Of a stretch of DNA of 64,000 nt, positions 36,427-44,268 are shown one piece after another. The notes beneath the pieces were generated by a model. That model did not search any database. It saw only the letters and a list, made by a program, of their open reading frames with translations, and was not told where the DNA came from. Made by a program: the position numbers and the translations under genes. This DNA is from Rhodobacter sp. (GTDB taxonomy: Bacteria; Pseudomonadota; Alphaproteobacteria; Rhodobacterales; Rhodobacteraceae), in the NCBI GenBank assembly GCA_020637515.1, contig JACKKG010000001.1, positions 1,022,501-1,086,500 of the forward strand. Reading direction: 5' to 3'. The first letter of the stretch is position 1. Each line of letters opens with the position of its first letter.

Positions 36427-37763
36427 TGGGTGGCCTCGGCTTCGCTGGGCAGGGTGGCGGTCATGAACTTGACCCAGGCATGGAACTGGTTGCGCATCTG
36501 GCGTTCGGTGGTGCCGTTCAGCACCGCCTCCTGGGTGAAATCCTCGCCGTCCTCATACAGGCGCTGCACGTTCACCCATTCGGCGGCCTGCACCTGCAAG
36601 CCTTCCTGCGCACGCTCGTACATTTCCAGATCGTCGTGCCCCACCATCGAGGTGGGCGCGTTGATCATCCGGTTATACATCGCCGTGCGCGCGACCAGGT
36701 CCTCGGGGGCGTCAACCAGGCGGTAGATCCAGCTTTCGACCAGCGTGCGGTCGGCGGCCAGCGGGATGAAGTTCCGCAATTGCTGGATCGGGCCCTTGAT
36801 CATGATCGTCGGGAAAAAGACCGTGTTGTGACGGTTCTCGCCCAGGATCGCGCGGGCGCGGTCCTCGCCATAGGCGGCGGTCATCTGCTCCAGGTAACCC
36901 GGGATTTCGGAATAGTCCGAATGGATCGAATGATGCACCCCCGTGTGGCCGTGTCCATTCGGCCATGTGCGGATGCCCATGTTTTCGAAAAACTCGTAGG
37001 GCGAGACGAAGGGCGCGACGATCTCCATCGCCGGGGGCGTCTTCATTCCCGCGGGTTTTTCCATGCTTTCCCAGATCTTCACCGCCGTGCCGGCGCTGGA
37101 TTCGTGCGCGACCATCGGGTGGCAGGTGTCGGTCTGGTTCTCGACCAGCATTTTCCAGTTGCATTTGTGCAGATAGCGCAGCGGGGCACCGGCGACGACC
37201 AGCCGGCCCGCGGGCGAGCGGTCGATCATGTTGTCGAAGGACGACAGCGAGCCGCCGAAATAGGTTTCGAAGTCTATGCCTTGGGGCGCCATGCGGGCAA
37301 AGACGAAGCCGCGGTAATTGTGCACCGCGCCGACCGCCGTCATGCCGTGGGCCGCTTCGCTCTGGTCCAGGCCGGTGCCGTCGTAGCCCTTTTTCAGCGG
37401 GATCGCCAGCAGGCAGCCATCGGTCTTGAACGACCAGGCGTGATAGGGGCAGCGAAAGAACTTGCCGGTGTTGCCGCTGCGGTCGATGACGATCTTGGTG
37501 CCCTTGTGCGGGCAACGGTTGTAGAGCACATGAACCTGGTCGTCGCTGTGGCGCACCATGATGACCGGCTGGTCGGCCAGTTGCGTCGTGTAATAGTCGC
37601 CCTTGTTCGGAACCTGGCTTTCGTGCCCGACGAACAACCAGGTGTTCGAAAAGAGGTGCTTCACCTCGAGCGCGTAGACCTGCGGGTTGATGTAGAGATC
37701 GCGGTGCACCTGGCGGGGTTGCACAAGAGCGGCCATCGCCTCTCGGGTTTCGGGATAGCGCAT
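36423..37763 (-). CDS. Rieske non-heme iron dioxygenase, alpha subunit
   Basis: 446 residues. The Rieske [2Fe-2S] motif is C84-x-H86 and C105-x2-H108. The mononuclear iron triad fits D212, H215 and H220 (NQTDTCHPMVAHE). The chain belongs to the benzoate/anthranilate/salicylate-type group of ring hydroxylases by length and a separate beta subunit. A GGAGGAC site precedes the start. The reductase gene lies 19 bp upstream. It probably hydroxylates an aromatic or alicyclic carboxylate imported by the TRAP system at the end of the operon. Substrate unknown. Confidence 0.94.
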   Translation of the reverse strand: MRYPETREAMAALVQPRQVHRDLYINPQVYALEVKHLFSNTWLFVGHESQVPNKGDYYTTQLADQPVIMVRHSDDQVHVLYNRCPHKGTKIVIDRSGNTGKFFRCPYHAWSFKTDGCLLAIPLKKGYDGTGLDQSEAAHGMTAVGAVHNYRGFVFARMAPQGIDFETYFGGSLSSFDNMIDRSPAGRLVVAGAPLRYLHKCNWKMLVENQTDTCHPMVAHESSAGTAVKIWESMEKPAGMKTPPAMEIVAPFVSPYEFFENMGIRTWPNGHGHTGVHHSIHSDYSEIPGYLEQMTAAYGEDRARAILGENRHNTVFFPTIMIKGPIQQLRNFIPLAADRTLVESWIYRLVDAPEDLVARTAMYNRMINAPTSMVGHDDLEMYERAQEGLQVQAAEWVNVQRLYEDGEDFTQEAVLNGTTERQMRNQFHAWVKFMTATLPSEAEATQ

Positions 37764-37782
37764 CGTATGTCCTCCGCCTTGG

Positions 37783-38742
37783 TTACAGATCGAGCTTGAG
37801 CCTGGGCGATTTCGCCCGGCTTACGCAGATGTGCATCAGCTTGCCGGCGGCGCGCTCGGCGTCGGTCAGCACCACGTCGCGATGATCGGGAACCCCCTCC
37901 AGAACGGCGGTCTGGCAGATGCCGCAATCGCCGCGCTGGCAGTCATACATCAGGTCCACGCCGGCCTCTTCCAGCACCGCGATGATCGAGCGGCCGGGCG
38001 GGATCGTGAAGATCTGCCCGGTCGAGGCCAGCTCGACCTCGAAGGGTTGGTCGCCGGCCTGCGGCGCGGCGGCCTCGAACAGCTCGAAATGCACGCGGGC
38101 GTGGGGCAGGCCGGCGGCGGCTGCGATCTCGCGCGCGGCCTCGATCATCGGGCGCGGCCCGCAGACGTAGAGATGGGTGCCGGGCCCGGCGTCGGTCAGC
38201 GCCGCATGCAGGTCCAGGGGGCCGCCGGCCTGGTCGTCGTGGTGCAGGCGCAGGGCGGGACCGTGCGTATCGGCGAGGCGGTCGGCAAAGGCCATCGCCC
38301 GGTCGGTGCGCCCGGCGTAAAGCAGCGCATAGGGCCGGCCCGCGGATTTCAGATGTCCCGCCATGGTGATCAACGGCGTCACGCCGATCCCGCCTGCGAT
38401 CAGCAGCGCGGGTTCCGGCCCCTCGTGCAGCGCAAAGTCGTTCCGGGGCGCGCTGGCCAGCACCGTGTCGCCCGTCGCCAGATCATGCATGTAGCGCGAC
38501 CCGCCCCGGCTCTCGGGGTCCAGCAGCACGCCCAGGCAATAGGCGCGGGGCGCGGCTTTGGGGCCGTCAAAGTCGATCAGGGAATACTCCCGGGTCTCTG
38601 CCCGGCCGGGCAGAGACACCGCGATATGGGCCCCGGCCGCAAAGGCCGGCAAAACCCCGCCATCGGCCGCGGCCAGAACGATCTCGCGCACCCGCTCGGC
38701 GGCCTGACGCACCGCGATTACCGTGAGAGTCAGCTGGGTCAC
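37783..38742 (-). CDS. oxygenase reductase, FNR-type with C-terminal plant-type ferredoxin
   Basis: 319 residues from a GTG start. The N-terminal flavin domain (EYSLIDFD) and the NAD domain (LLIAGGIGVTPLITMA, YVCGPRPMIEA) are followed by a [2Fe-2S] ferredoxin with Cys in YDCQRGDCGICQT and a fourth Cys in MHICVSRA. This is the phthalate-dioxygenase-reductase/VanB layout, which passes electrons from NADH directly to the oxygenase. I prefer the GTG at 38742 because AGGGAGA lies 8 bp upstream; an ATG at 38775 has no such site. It is first in the eight-gene operon. Confidence 0.91.
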   Translation of the reverse strand: MTQLTLTVIAVRQAAERVREIVLAAADGGVLPAFAAGAHIAVSLPGRAETREYSLIDFDGPKAAPRAYCLGVLLDPESRGGSRYMHDLATGDTVLASAPRNDFALHEGPEPALLIAGGIGVTPLITMAGHLKSAGRPYALLYAGRTDRAMAFADRLADTHGPALRLHHDDQAGGPLDLHAALTDAGPGTHLYVCGPRPMIEAAREIAAAAGLPHARVHFELFEAAAPQAGDQPFEVELASTGQIFTIPPGRSIIAVLEEAGVDLMYDCQRGDCGICQTAVLEGVPDHRDVVLTDAERAAGKLMHICVSRAKSPRLKLDL

Positions 38743-38821
38743 GAGGCGATTCTCCCTGTTGCTCACCGAAAGCATGAAATATCATATATTCTCCGTCAAC
38801 AAATATTTTGGACTTCGAAAT
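38743..38821. promoter_or_regulatory. divergent promoter/operator between oxygenase operon and marR
   Basis: An AT-rich island in GC-rich DNA. GAAATATCAT (about 38776) and GAAATATGAT (about 38817) form an imperfect repeat flanking the likely promoters. It is the obvious binding region for the adjacent MarR protein, controlling both directions. Confidence 0.5.
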
Positions 38822-39316
38822 ATGATTTTTCATGAAAGCGGCGAACCCCAGTCCGACGAGAGCCCGTCGCGCTTTCTGTCCGACTACCTGCCCTTTCTGT
38901 TGGCGATGGCCAGCACGACGGCCTCGGCCGGGTTTCACGCGCAGGTCCGCGCGCATGGTTTGCGGGTGCCGGAATGGCGGGTTCTGGCCTGTCTGCACGA
39001 TTGCGACGGGTTGATGGTCACCCGGCTGGCGGCGCAGGCGCTGAGCGAACAATCCGCGATGACGCGCGTCGTCGAACGGATGGAGGAACGCGGCCTTCTG
39101 GAACGCCGCAACGACCCGCGCGACCGGCGCCGGGTGCGGGTCTACCTGACGCCCGAAGGCCGCGCGCTGGTGCAGGACCTGGCGCATCAGGCCAAGGTCA
39201 ACGAAGCGCAGATGATGACCGCGCTGACGCCCGAACAAAGCCGCGCGCTGAAAAGCCTGCTGGTCACGTTCCTGGCGGCGCAGCCCGACAACATCCTGCG
39301 GTCGGACGACCTGTAA
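38822..39316 (+). CDS. MarR-family transcriptional regulator
   Basis: 164 residues. The winged helix reads PEWRVLACLHDCDGLMVTRLA, then SEQSAMTRVVERMEERGLLERR and RDRRRVRVYLTPEGR, the MarR wing. Start chosen at 38822 because homology begins soon after and the upstream frame lies in the AT-rich operator; ATG at 38774 is an alternative. It is divergent from the oxygenase operon and likely senses the aromatic acid or its CoA ester. Confidence 0.9.
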   Translation: MIFHESGEPQSDESPSRFLSDYLPFLLAMASTTASAGFHAQVRAHGLRVPEWRVLACLHDCDGLMVTRLAAQALSEQSAMTRVVERMEERGLLERRNDPRDRRRVRVYLTPEGRALVQDLAHQAKVNEAQMMTALTPEQSRALKSLLVTFLAAQPDNILRSDDL

Positions 39317-39334
39317 GCGCCGCCAGGCCGGCGC
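39317..39334. terminator. hairpin between convergent genes
   Basis: GCGCCG and CGGCGC pair around a 6-nt loop immediately after the marR stop, and 3 bp from the end of the convergent COG4705 gene. The position suggests a two-way terminator; there is no clear U tract. Confidence 0.45.
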
Positions 39335-39337
39335 CGG

Positions 39338-40102
39338 TCAGGCCCTGCGGCTCATCGTGACGACGGTTGCGCCGATGATCGCCAGGAACACCAGGCTGGT
39401 CACGGTGGTGCCCAGCCCCATCCCGCCGAATTCGGCCGGTTGCGACAGGAAGTCACCGATCGACGCGCCAAGCGGGCGGGTGAAGATGTAGCACAGCCAG
39501 AAGGCCCACATCGCATCGAGTCCCAGCGCGAAATAGCCCAGCGCCAGCGAGGCGATGATCAACCCGAACAGCGTGCCGGTGCCGGCGAAGCCGACGCCGA
39601 AGGCCTCGGATATCAGGTCGCCGACCGCGGTGCCCAGGGCAAAGGTGAACAGGATCGCCAGCCAGTAGAAAGCCTCGCGCCGAAAGGTGAAGACCTCGTG
39701 GATCGACAGCGTGCGCTCGGACGCGAACCACAGCGCAAAGGTCGCGGCCAGCGCCAGGGTGAAGCCGATGGTCGAATAGAGCAGCGGAATGCCCAGGGCG
39801 TCGGTCATGTTGTCGGTGATCAGCGTGCCGACCACCGAGATCAGCACGACGGCCGTCCAATAGGCGAGCGGGACATAGGCCCGCTGCCGGAACTGCCAGA
39901 CCATCGCGGCGGCCAGGACGGCGGTCATCAGGACCGTGGTCGCGCCCAGCCCCAGCCCCAGGTTCACCGCCAGGAAATCGGCGGCGGTTTCGCCCATGGT
40001 CACGGCGGTCAGCTTGATCAGCCAGAACCCGGGGGTCGCCTGCGGAACGCGGTTGACGGCGGCGGCGGCGGGATCGGTGTGCGAAAAGGTGGCGTCGGTC
40101 AT
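39338..40102 (-). CDS. COG4705-like integral membrane protein
   Basis: 254 residues with seven or eight membrane helices arranged as two similar halves (KLTAVTMGETAADFL in the first, LFTFALGTAVGDLISEAFG in the second, each with an acidic residue in a helix). It resembles the uncharacterised COG4705 family, often found next to two-component systems and annotated as a membrane-anchored protein. GAGGA precedes the start at 40102. It follows the 213-residue gene by 7 bp. The function is unknown; the intramembrane acidic residues hint at cation movement, which is a guess. Confidence 0.75.
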   Translation of the reverse strand: MTDATFSHTDPAAAAVNRVPQATPGFWLIKLTAVTMGETAADFLAVNLGLGLGATTVLMTAVLAAAMVWQFRQRAYVPLAYWTAVVLISVVGTLITDNMTDALGIPLLYSTIGFTLALAATFALWFASERTLSIHEVFTFRREAFYWLAILFTFALGTAVGDLISEAFGVGFAGTGTLFGLIIASLALGYFALGLDAMWAFWLCYIFTRPLGASIGDFLSQPAEFGGMGLGTTVTSLVFLAIIGATVVTMSRRA

Positions 40103-40109
40103 GGTCGTT

Positions 40110-40751
40110 TCATCCTCGGATCTGAGCGATGGCCTGCGCGGACAGCGCGTCGGCATGGGTGTCATCGTCGGCGTTGCAGCGTTCCAGCGCGCGCCTCAGC
40201 AGGTCGGCGACCTGGGGGCTGGGCGTGGTGGTGCCGATCGCATCACGAAGCTGCCCGATCATCGCCTCACAGGGCAGCGCATGGCCGGTCTCGTCCGTCA
40301 CGGCGACGCCCGAGACCAGGCGAACCGGCCCCGCGGCGGCGGCCTGCGCCGGCGCATCCAGCGTTGCGGCCAGGCTTGCCAGCGCGGCCTCGACGCGGGC
40401 GCGGTCGGGGGCTTGCGCGCGCAGCGCCGAAAACACGCCGTCCGCGGCGCTGTCGATCGCGCCCCAGGCGCCGGGATCGGCCGGCCTCAGGGCGCCGGCG
40501 TTCTGGTCCCACAGTGTTTCCAGATCGGTGATCCGATTCTCGGCCGCGCTCAGATCGCCGCGGCGCACGATGGCTTGCGTATCGTGCACGATGGTCCTGT
40601 AGGCCGACAGGTCGCCGAGCCCTTGCGCTGGCGGTGCGCTGGCGGTGGCTTGCGGCGCCGGCTCGAGGGTCATCCGGGCCAGCGCGAAACCGCCGGCCGG
40701 GACGGCGATCAAGGCCGCCGACAGCAGAAGATTGTGGAGGGTGGAAGTCAT
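40110..40751 (-). CDS. hypothetical membrane-anchored or periplasmic protein
   Basis: 213 residues. One N-terminal hydrophobic segment (about 5-26) could be a signal peptide or an anchor. The rest is Ala-rich and helical with a central YRTIVHDTQAIVRRGDLSAAENRITDLE stretch in pieces; two Cys residues lie in its C-terminal third (LPCEAM, ERCNADD). I do not recognise the family. It is in operon with the COG4705 gene, and the response-regulator-type palindrome lies 92 bp upstream, so it belongs to the two-component regulon. Confidence 0.65.
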   Translation of the reverse strand: MTSTLHNLLLSAALIAVPAGGFALARMTLEPAPQATASAPPAQGLGDLSAYRTIVHDTQAIVRRGDLSAAENRITDLETLWDQNAGALRPADPGAWGAIDSAADGVFSALRAQAPDRARVEAALASLAATLDAPAQAAAAGPVRLVSGVAVTDETGHALPCEAMIGQLRDAIGTTTPSPQVADLLRRALERCNADDDTHADALSAQAIAQIRG

Positions 40752-40842
40752 GGAAAGGGTCCTGTCATCATCGCGTCGGGCCCCGGTCGGGTGCCCGTGC
40801 GGTCGGTGATGACAGCCGCAACGGCGGATCCTATGACGCGCT

Positions 40843-40860
40843 TCTTACGCTTTCGTAAGA
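40843..40860. promoter_or_regulatory. shared palindrome, site 1 (candidate response-regulator operator)
   Basis: TCTTACG-CTTT-CGTAAGA, with perfect 7-bp arms. It overlaps the stop codon of the sensor kinase and lies 92 bp upstream of the 213-residue gene. The 17-mer CTTACGCTTTCGTAAGA recurs exactly at 43438-43454 ahead of the PepSY-regulator-kinase operon. Confidence 0.6.
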
Positions 40861-42230
40861 TCGCTGGCCGGGCCCGGAAAACGCATCGAAACCACCAGCC
40901 CCGGGGCGTTGTCGTCCAAGGACAGCCGCGCGCCGTGCAGCGCGGCGATGGCCGCGACCAGGCTCAGGCCCAGCCCGGTGCCGGGCACGGTGCGGCTGGC
41001 ATCCAGGCGCACGAACCGGTCCAGGACGCGCTGGCGGTCAGCCTCGGGGATGCCGGGGCCGGTGTCGCTGACCGACAGGACGGGCGCGCCGTTCCGCAGC
41101 GCCACCCCGATGGTGATCGCGACGGGCGCGGCGCAGTGGCCCACCGCGTTGGCAACCAGATTGGTCAGCGCCTGCGTCAGCAGGTCTTCGTCGCCGATGA
41201 CCAGAACCGGCGTCGGCGGGCATTCGATGCGCAGCGCGTGCCCGGCTTCCTCAGCCGACGGGGCAAGGAAATCCTGCACCGAATGCGCTAGCGCCGTCAG
41301 GTCCACCGGATCGCGGCGGCGTTCCACGGTTCCCGACTGCAACCGCGCCAGCCGCAGGATCGCGTCGAAACTGGTCGAGATCGCGTCGATATCGACCAGC
41401 GCCGAGCCGATCTCGTGGCGGGCGTGGGCCGGCAGGTCACCGGACAGCACCTGGGGTTCAAGCCGCATCCGCAGGCGCGCGAGCGGCGCGCGCAGGTCGT
41501 GCGCCACGTCGGTCGAAACGCGCCGGATCGAATCGACCCCCGCTTCCAGCCGGTCCAGCATGTGGTCCACGCTTGCGGACAATTCGGCCAGATCGTCGCT
41601 GCCGGTGTCGGCGATGCGCCGGTTCCATTGCCCCTGCCCGACGGCCCGCAGGGCGTGCTTCATGCGTTCGATGCGCTGTTCGGTGCGCCGCGCGATGGCC
41701 AGCGCCAGGCCAAAGGACAGCAACGAGGCAAAGGCCAGCGACCAGGCGGTCGTCTGCGCCAGGATTTCACCGCTTTCCGCGACCCAGGCCTCGTCGCGGG
41801 CGGCGATGACCCAGCCCAGCGGGGTGCGGATGCCAAAGGCCTGATAGGCGTCCGACGCGTCCGGCCCCGCATTCGCCGGCCGGGGAATGTCCCGCCCGGC
41901 GATCAGGCGGCGGGGGCCTTCGAACGGCGTGGACAGCCGCTGCGCGCCGATCGTCTCGCCCGTGCGGGCGTCGATGAAGGCGAACAGGCTGGAGCCGTCG
42001 CTGTTGGCGCGCGCCTCGGCCACGACCTGTTCGATCAGGTCGCGACGGCCGCCGCTTTCGGCGATCCGCGCCAGGCTTTCGGCGCTGGTGCGCACATCGG
42101 CTGCCAGGCGCAGCGTCATCTCCTTGGACAGAAAGACATACGACAGCCCACCCGCGCACAGCGTGCCGATGACGAACACCGCCGCCAGCGCCAGCGCGAA
42201 GCGCATCGACCAGGACAGGGGCTGCTTCAT
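40845..42230 (-). CDS. sensor histidine kinase
   Basis: 461 residues. Membrane helices at about 12-33 and 160-180 enclose a periplasmic sensor of ~125 residues. HAMP, then the dimerisation box with His244 (DVAHDLRAPLARL), then the ATPase domain (NLVANAVGH, SDTGPGIPEADR, GTGLGLSLV). It is translationally coupled to the response regulator (ATGA). The layout matches QseC/PmrB-like kinases that sense periplasmic signals such as metals or pH. Confidence 0.93.
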   Translation of the reverse strand: MKQPLSWSMRFALALAAVFVIGTLCAGGLSYVFLSKEMTLRLAADVRTSAESLARIAESGGRRDLIEQVVAEARANSDGSSLFAFIDARTGETIGAQRLSTPFEGPRRLIAGRDIPRPANAGPDASDAYQAFGIRTPLGWVIAARDEAWVAESGEILAQTTAWSLAFASLLSFGLALAIARRTEQRIERMKHALRAVGQGQWNRRIADTGSDDLAELSASVDHMLDRLEAGVDSIRRVSTDVAHDLRAPLARLRMRLEPQVLSGDLPAHARHEIGSALVDIDAISTSFDAILRLARLQSGTVERRRDPVDLTALAHSVQDFLAPSAEEAGHALRIECPPTPVLVIGDEDLLTQALTNLVANAVGHCAAPVAITIGVALRNGAPVLSVSDTGPGIPEADRQRVLDRFVRLDASRTVPGTGLGLSLVAAIAALHGARLSLDDNAPGLVVSMRFPGPASDLTKA

Positions 42231-42898
42231 GGCTGCAAAACGTAGCCGACGCCGTGCAACGTAACCAGATGCGCCTTGTCGAAAGGTTTGTCGATCTTGT
42301 TGCGCAACCGGCTGATATGGGTCTCGACCACGCTGGTCTTGGGGTCGAAATGCAGGCCCCAGACCGATTCCAGCAGCACCGTGCGGGTCTGAACCCGGCC
42401 GGGGCGTTCCATGAAATGCTTCAGCAGCAGGAATTCGCGCGGTTGCAGGTCGATCCGGTGGCCGTCGCGGGTCACTTCGCGTTTCAGCAGATCCAGCCGC
42501 AAGTCGCCGATCACCAGTTCCAGCACCTCGTCGCGCAGCGCGGGGCGGCGCAGGATCGTGTCGATGCGGGCCAGCAGTTCGACAAAGGCGAAAGGCTTGA
42601 CGACATAGTCGTCGGCGCCGCCGCGCAATCCCGCCACCCGGTCGTCAACCGCGCCCATCGCCGTCAGCAGGATAACCGGTGTTTCGATCTTTGCCGCGCG
42701 CAGGGATTTCAGCACCGACAGACCGTCCAGCCCCGGCATCATCCGGTCCAGGATCAGAAGGTCGTAGTCGCCGCTCATGGCCTGGGACAGGGCGTCCTTG
42801 CCGTCGGTCAGGTGATCGGCGACGTGCCCCTCGCCGGTCAGGCCCTTGACCACATAGGCGGCCGTTTCGGTATCGTCTTCGGCGATCAGGATCTTCAT
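42227..42898 (-). CDS. OmpR-family response regulator
   Basis: 223 residues. The receiver domain has the phospho-acceptor Asp51 (LLILDRMMPGLDG), acidic pocket EDD at 7-9 and Lys near PFAFVELLAR. The C-terminal winged helix ends VETHISRLRNKIDK-type sequence and GVGYVLQP. It is the partner of the kinase encoded next. The two 17-bp palindromes at 40844 and 43438 are its likely targets. Confidence 0.94.
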   Translation of the reverse strand: MKILIAEDDTETAAYVVKGLTGEGHVADHLTDGKDALSQAMSGDYDLLILDRMMPGLDGLSVLKSLRAAKIETPVILLTAMGAVDDRVAGLRGGADDYVVKPFAFVELLARIDTILRRPALRDEVLELVIGDLRLDLLKREVTRDGHRIDLQPREFLLLKHFMERPGRVQTRTVLLESVWGLHFDPKTSVVETHISRLRNKIDKPFDKAHLVTLHGVGYVLQP

Positions 42899-42983
42899 CT
42901 GCCGTCATCTTTCCCGTTCATCGACCCGGCCGCGCGGCGCGGCCGGGTTCTTGGTCGGCGCGGGGCGGGGCGTGCCGCCGCGA

Positions 42984-43358
42984 TCAGTCGTCGTCGGTTT
43001 CGCCGTCCGCGCCGTGGTCGTCCAGGGCCTGCGCGTTGTCCGCATGGTCCTGCATATCCGAACTCAACGCCGAGACGAAGACCTCGCCGGTCGCGGCGTC
43101 GATCTTGACGGTCCAGGGCTGCCCGTCGGTGCCGACCACCACCGCCTCATAGGCGGCGCGGCCGTCCTCGTCGCCGAACACGATCGAAGCCAGCGCGCCG
43201 GCATGGGTCTGAAGTGCGGCATTGCCGGCCTGTTGCGCGCTCAGCGTGGCGCCCTGGAACAGGGCCAGTTCGGCAGGACCGAGACGTTCGGCGGCGGCCG
43301 CCAGGGGCAGCACCCCCAGTAGCGCCGCCGGAACGAGGATCACGGTTTTGCGAAGCAT
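42984..43358 (-). CDS. PepSY-domain periplasmic protein
   Basis: 124 residues with a signal peptide (ILVPAALLGVLPLAAAA) and one PepSY domain (LSAQQAGNAALQTHAGALA, then YEAVVVGTDGQPWTVKIDAATGEV). The tail is very acidic (DDHGADGETDDD), as in metal- or peptide-linked PepSY proteins. An AAAGGA site precedes the start. It is first in the operon with the response regulator and kinase. In such operons the PepSY protein often modulates the sensor or binds its signal. Confidence 0.86.
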   Translation of the reverse strand: MLRKTVILVPAALLGVLPLAAAAERLGPAELALFQGATLSAQQAGNAALQTHAGALASIVFGDEDGRAAYEAVVVGTDGQPWTVKIDAATGEVFVSALSSDMQDHADNAQALDDHGADGETDDD

Positions 43359-43437
43359 CGGTTTTCCTTTCGTCAGCAGGGCCAATCGCCTGCCATCCAC
43401 ACATGGGGGGGCGGGCCGTGGATCGCCTGTCCGCGCC

Positions 43438-43454
43438 CTTACGCTTTCGTAAGA
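43438..43454. promoter_or_regulatory. shared palindrome, site 2 (candidate response-regulator operator)
   Basis: CTTACG-CTTT-CGTAAG plus A, identical over 17 bp to the site at 40844-40860. It lies 80 bp upstream of the PepSY gene and about 120 bp upstream of the divergent cupin gene, so it could serve either or both. Autoregulation of the two-component operon is the simplest inference. Confidence 0.6.
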
Positions 43455-43575
43455 AGCCCGGGGTCCCGCCATGTCGTCGCCTTGGCCCCCCTCCCTCAGG
43501 GTCGAAACGGTCTCTGGTCCAGGCGGGGCAGGGCGCCCTATACAGGGACCGTCAAATCCCCAAAGGAGACGCACC

Positions 43576-43971
43576 ATGAAGATCACCCGAGCAGGAACGA
43601 ACCCGTCCGCCGAGGCCCCCGAGGCCTGGTTCACCGGCCGCGTACGCATCGATCCCGTGTTCCAGGCCGAGGCCCCCGGCCGGGTCGCCGGGGCGCATGT
43701 CACCTTCGAACCGGGCGCGCGCACGGCCTGGCACAGCCACCCGGCCGGACAGTCGCTGCTCATCACCTTTGGTCGCGGCCGGGTGCAGCGCGAGGGCGGC
43801 CCGATCGAAGAGGTCAGCGCCGGCGACGTGGTCTGGTTCCCGGCCGGGGAAAAGCACTGGCACGGCGCCAGCGCCGATACCGCCATGAGCCATTATGCCA
43901 TCCACGAGGCGATCGACGGTGTCAGCGTCACCTGGATGGAGAAGGTGACCGACGCGGACTACAGCGCCTGA
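43576..43971 (+). CDS. cupin-domain protein
   Basis: 131 residues, a single small cupin barrel. Metal ligands are in the first motif (PGARTAWHSHPAGQ, with two His) and the second (WFPAGEKHWHGA). This type includes hydroxynitrile-lyase-like cupins (GmHNL/AcHNL) and many of unknown role. A strong AAAGGAGA site precedes the start. It is divergent from the PepSY operon and shares its operator region. Confidence 0.87.
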   Translation: MKITRAGTNPSAEAPEAWFTGRVRIDPVFQAEAPGRVAGAHVTFEPGARTAWHSHPAGQSLLITFGRGRVQREGGPIEEVSAGDVVWFPAGEKHWHGASADTAMSHYAIHEAIDGVSVTWMEKVTDADYSA

Positions 43972-44147
43972 CGCCGGCGCACCCCGGGGGCGGCCCCCTG
44001 CCGAACGAGGCGACGATCCCGGCGCGCGGTTCCGGGTTTGTGGCGGCATGGCCACATCAAGCCGATGATCGCGTTCAGGTTTCCGTTGCCCCCGGGGCGG
44101 CTGGCCGGGGGTATTCCGGTCTCGATATCCTGTCAAAACCCTGAGGC

Positions 44148-44180
44148 GGTATAATTATACCATTGCTATCGAATTCGCTA
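44148..44180. promoter_or_regulatory. dyad-rich operator region of the second TRAP operon
   Basis: A perfect 14-bp palindrome, GGTATAATTATACC (44148-44161), is followed by a second dyad, TATCGAATTCGCTA (44167-44180; perfect core CGAATTCG). Both lie 90-120 bp upstream of the dctP start. Two IclR-family genes are downstream, and either could bind here. Confidence 0.5.
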
Positions 44181-44268
44181 ATCGCTAACCTTTCTTTGGG
44201 CAACGGGGCGCTGCCAGCGGCACGTCAGAACCTGTTTCCGCTGCCCGCGGAGAGGGAGGAGATCCAGC

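Noticed and set aside
43981..43998. GGGGG-CGG-CCCCC hairpin after the cupin gene as terminator
   Set aside because: Only five pairs with a 3-nt loop and no U tract; too weak in DNA of this GC content.
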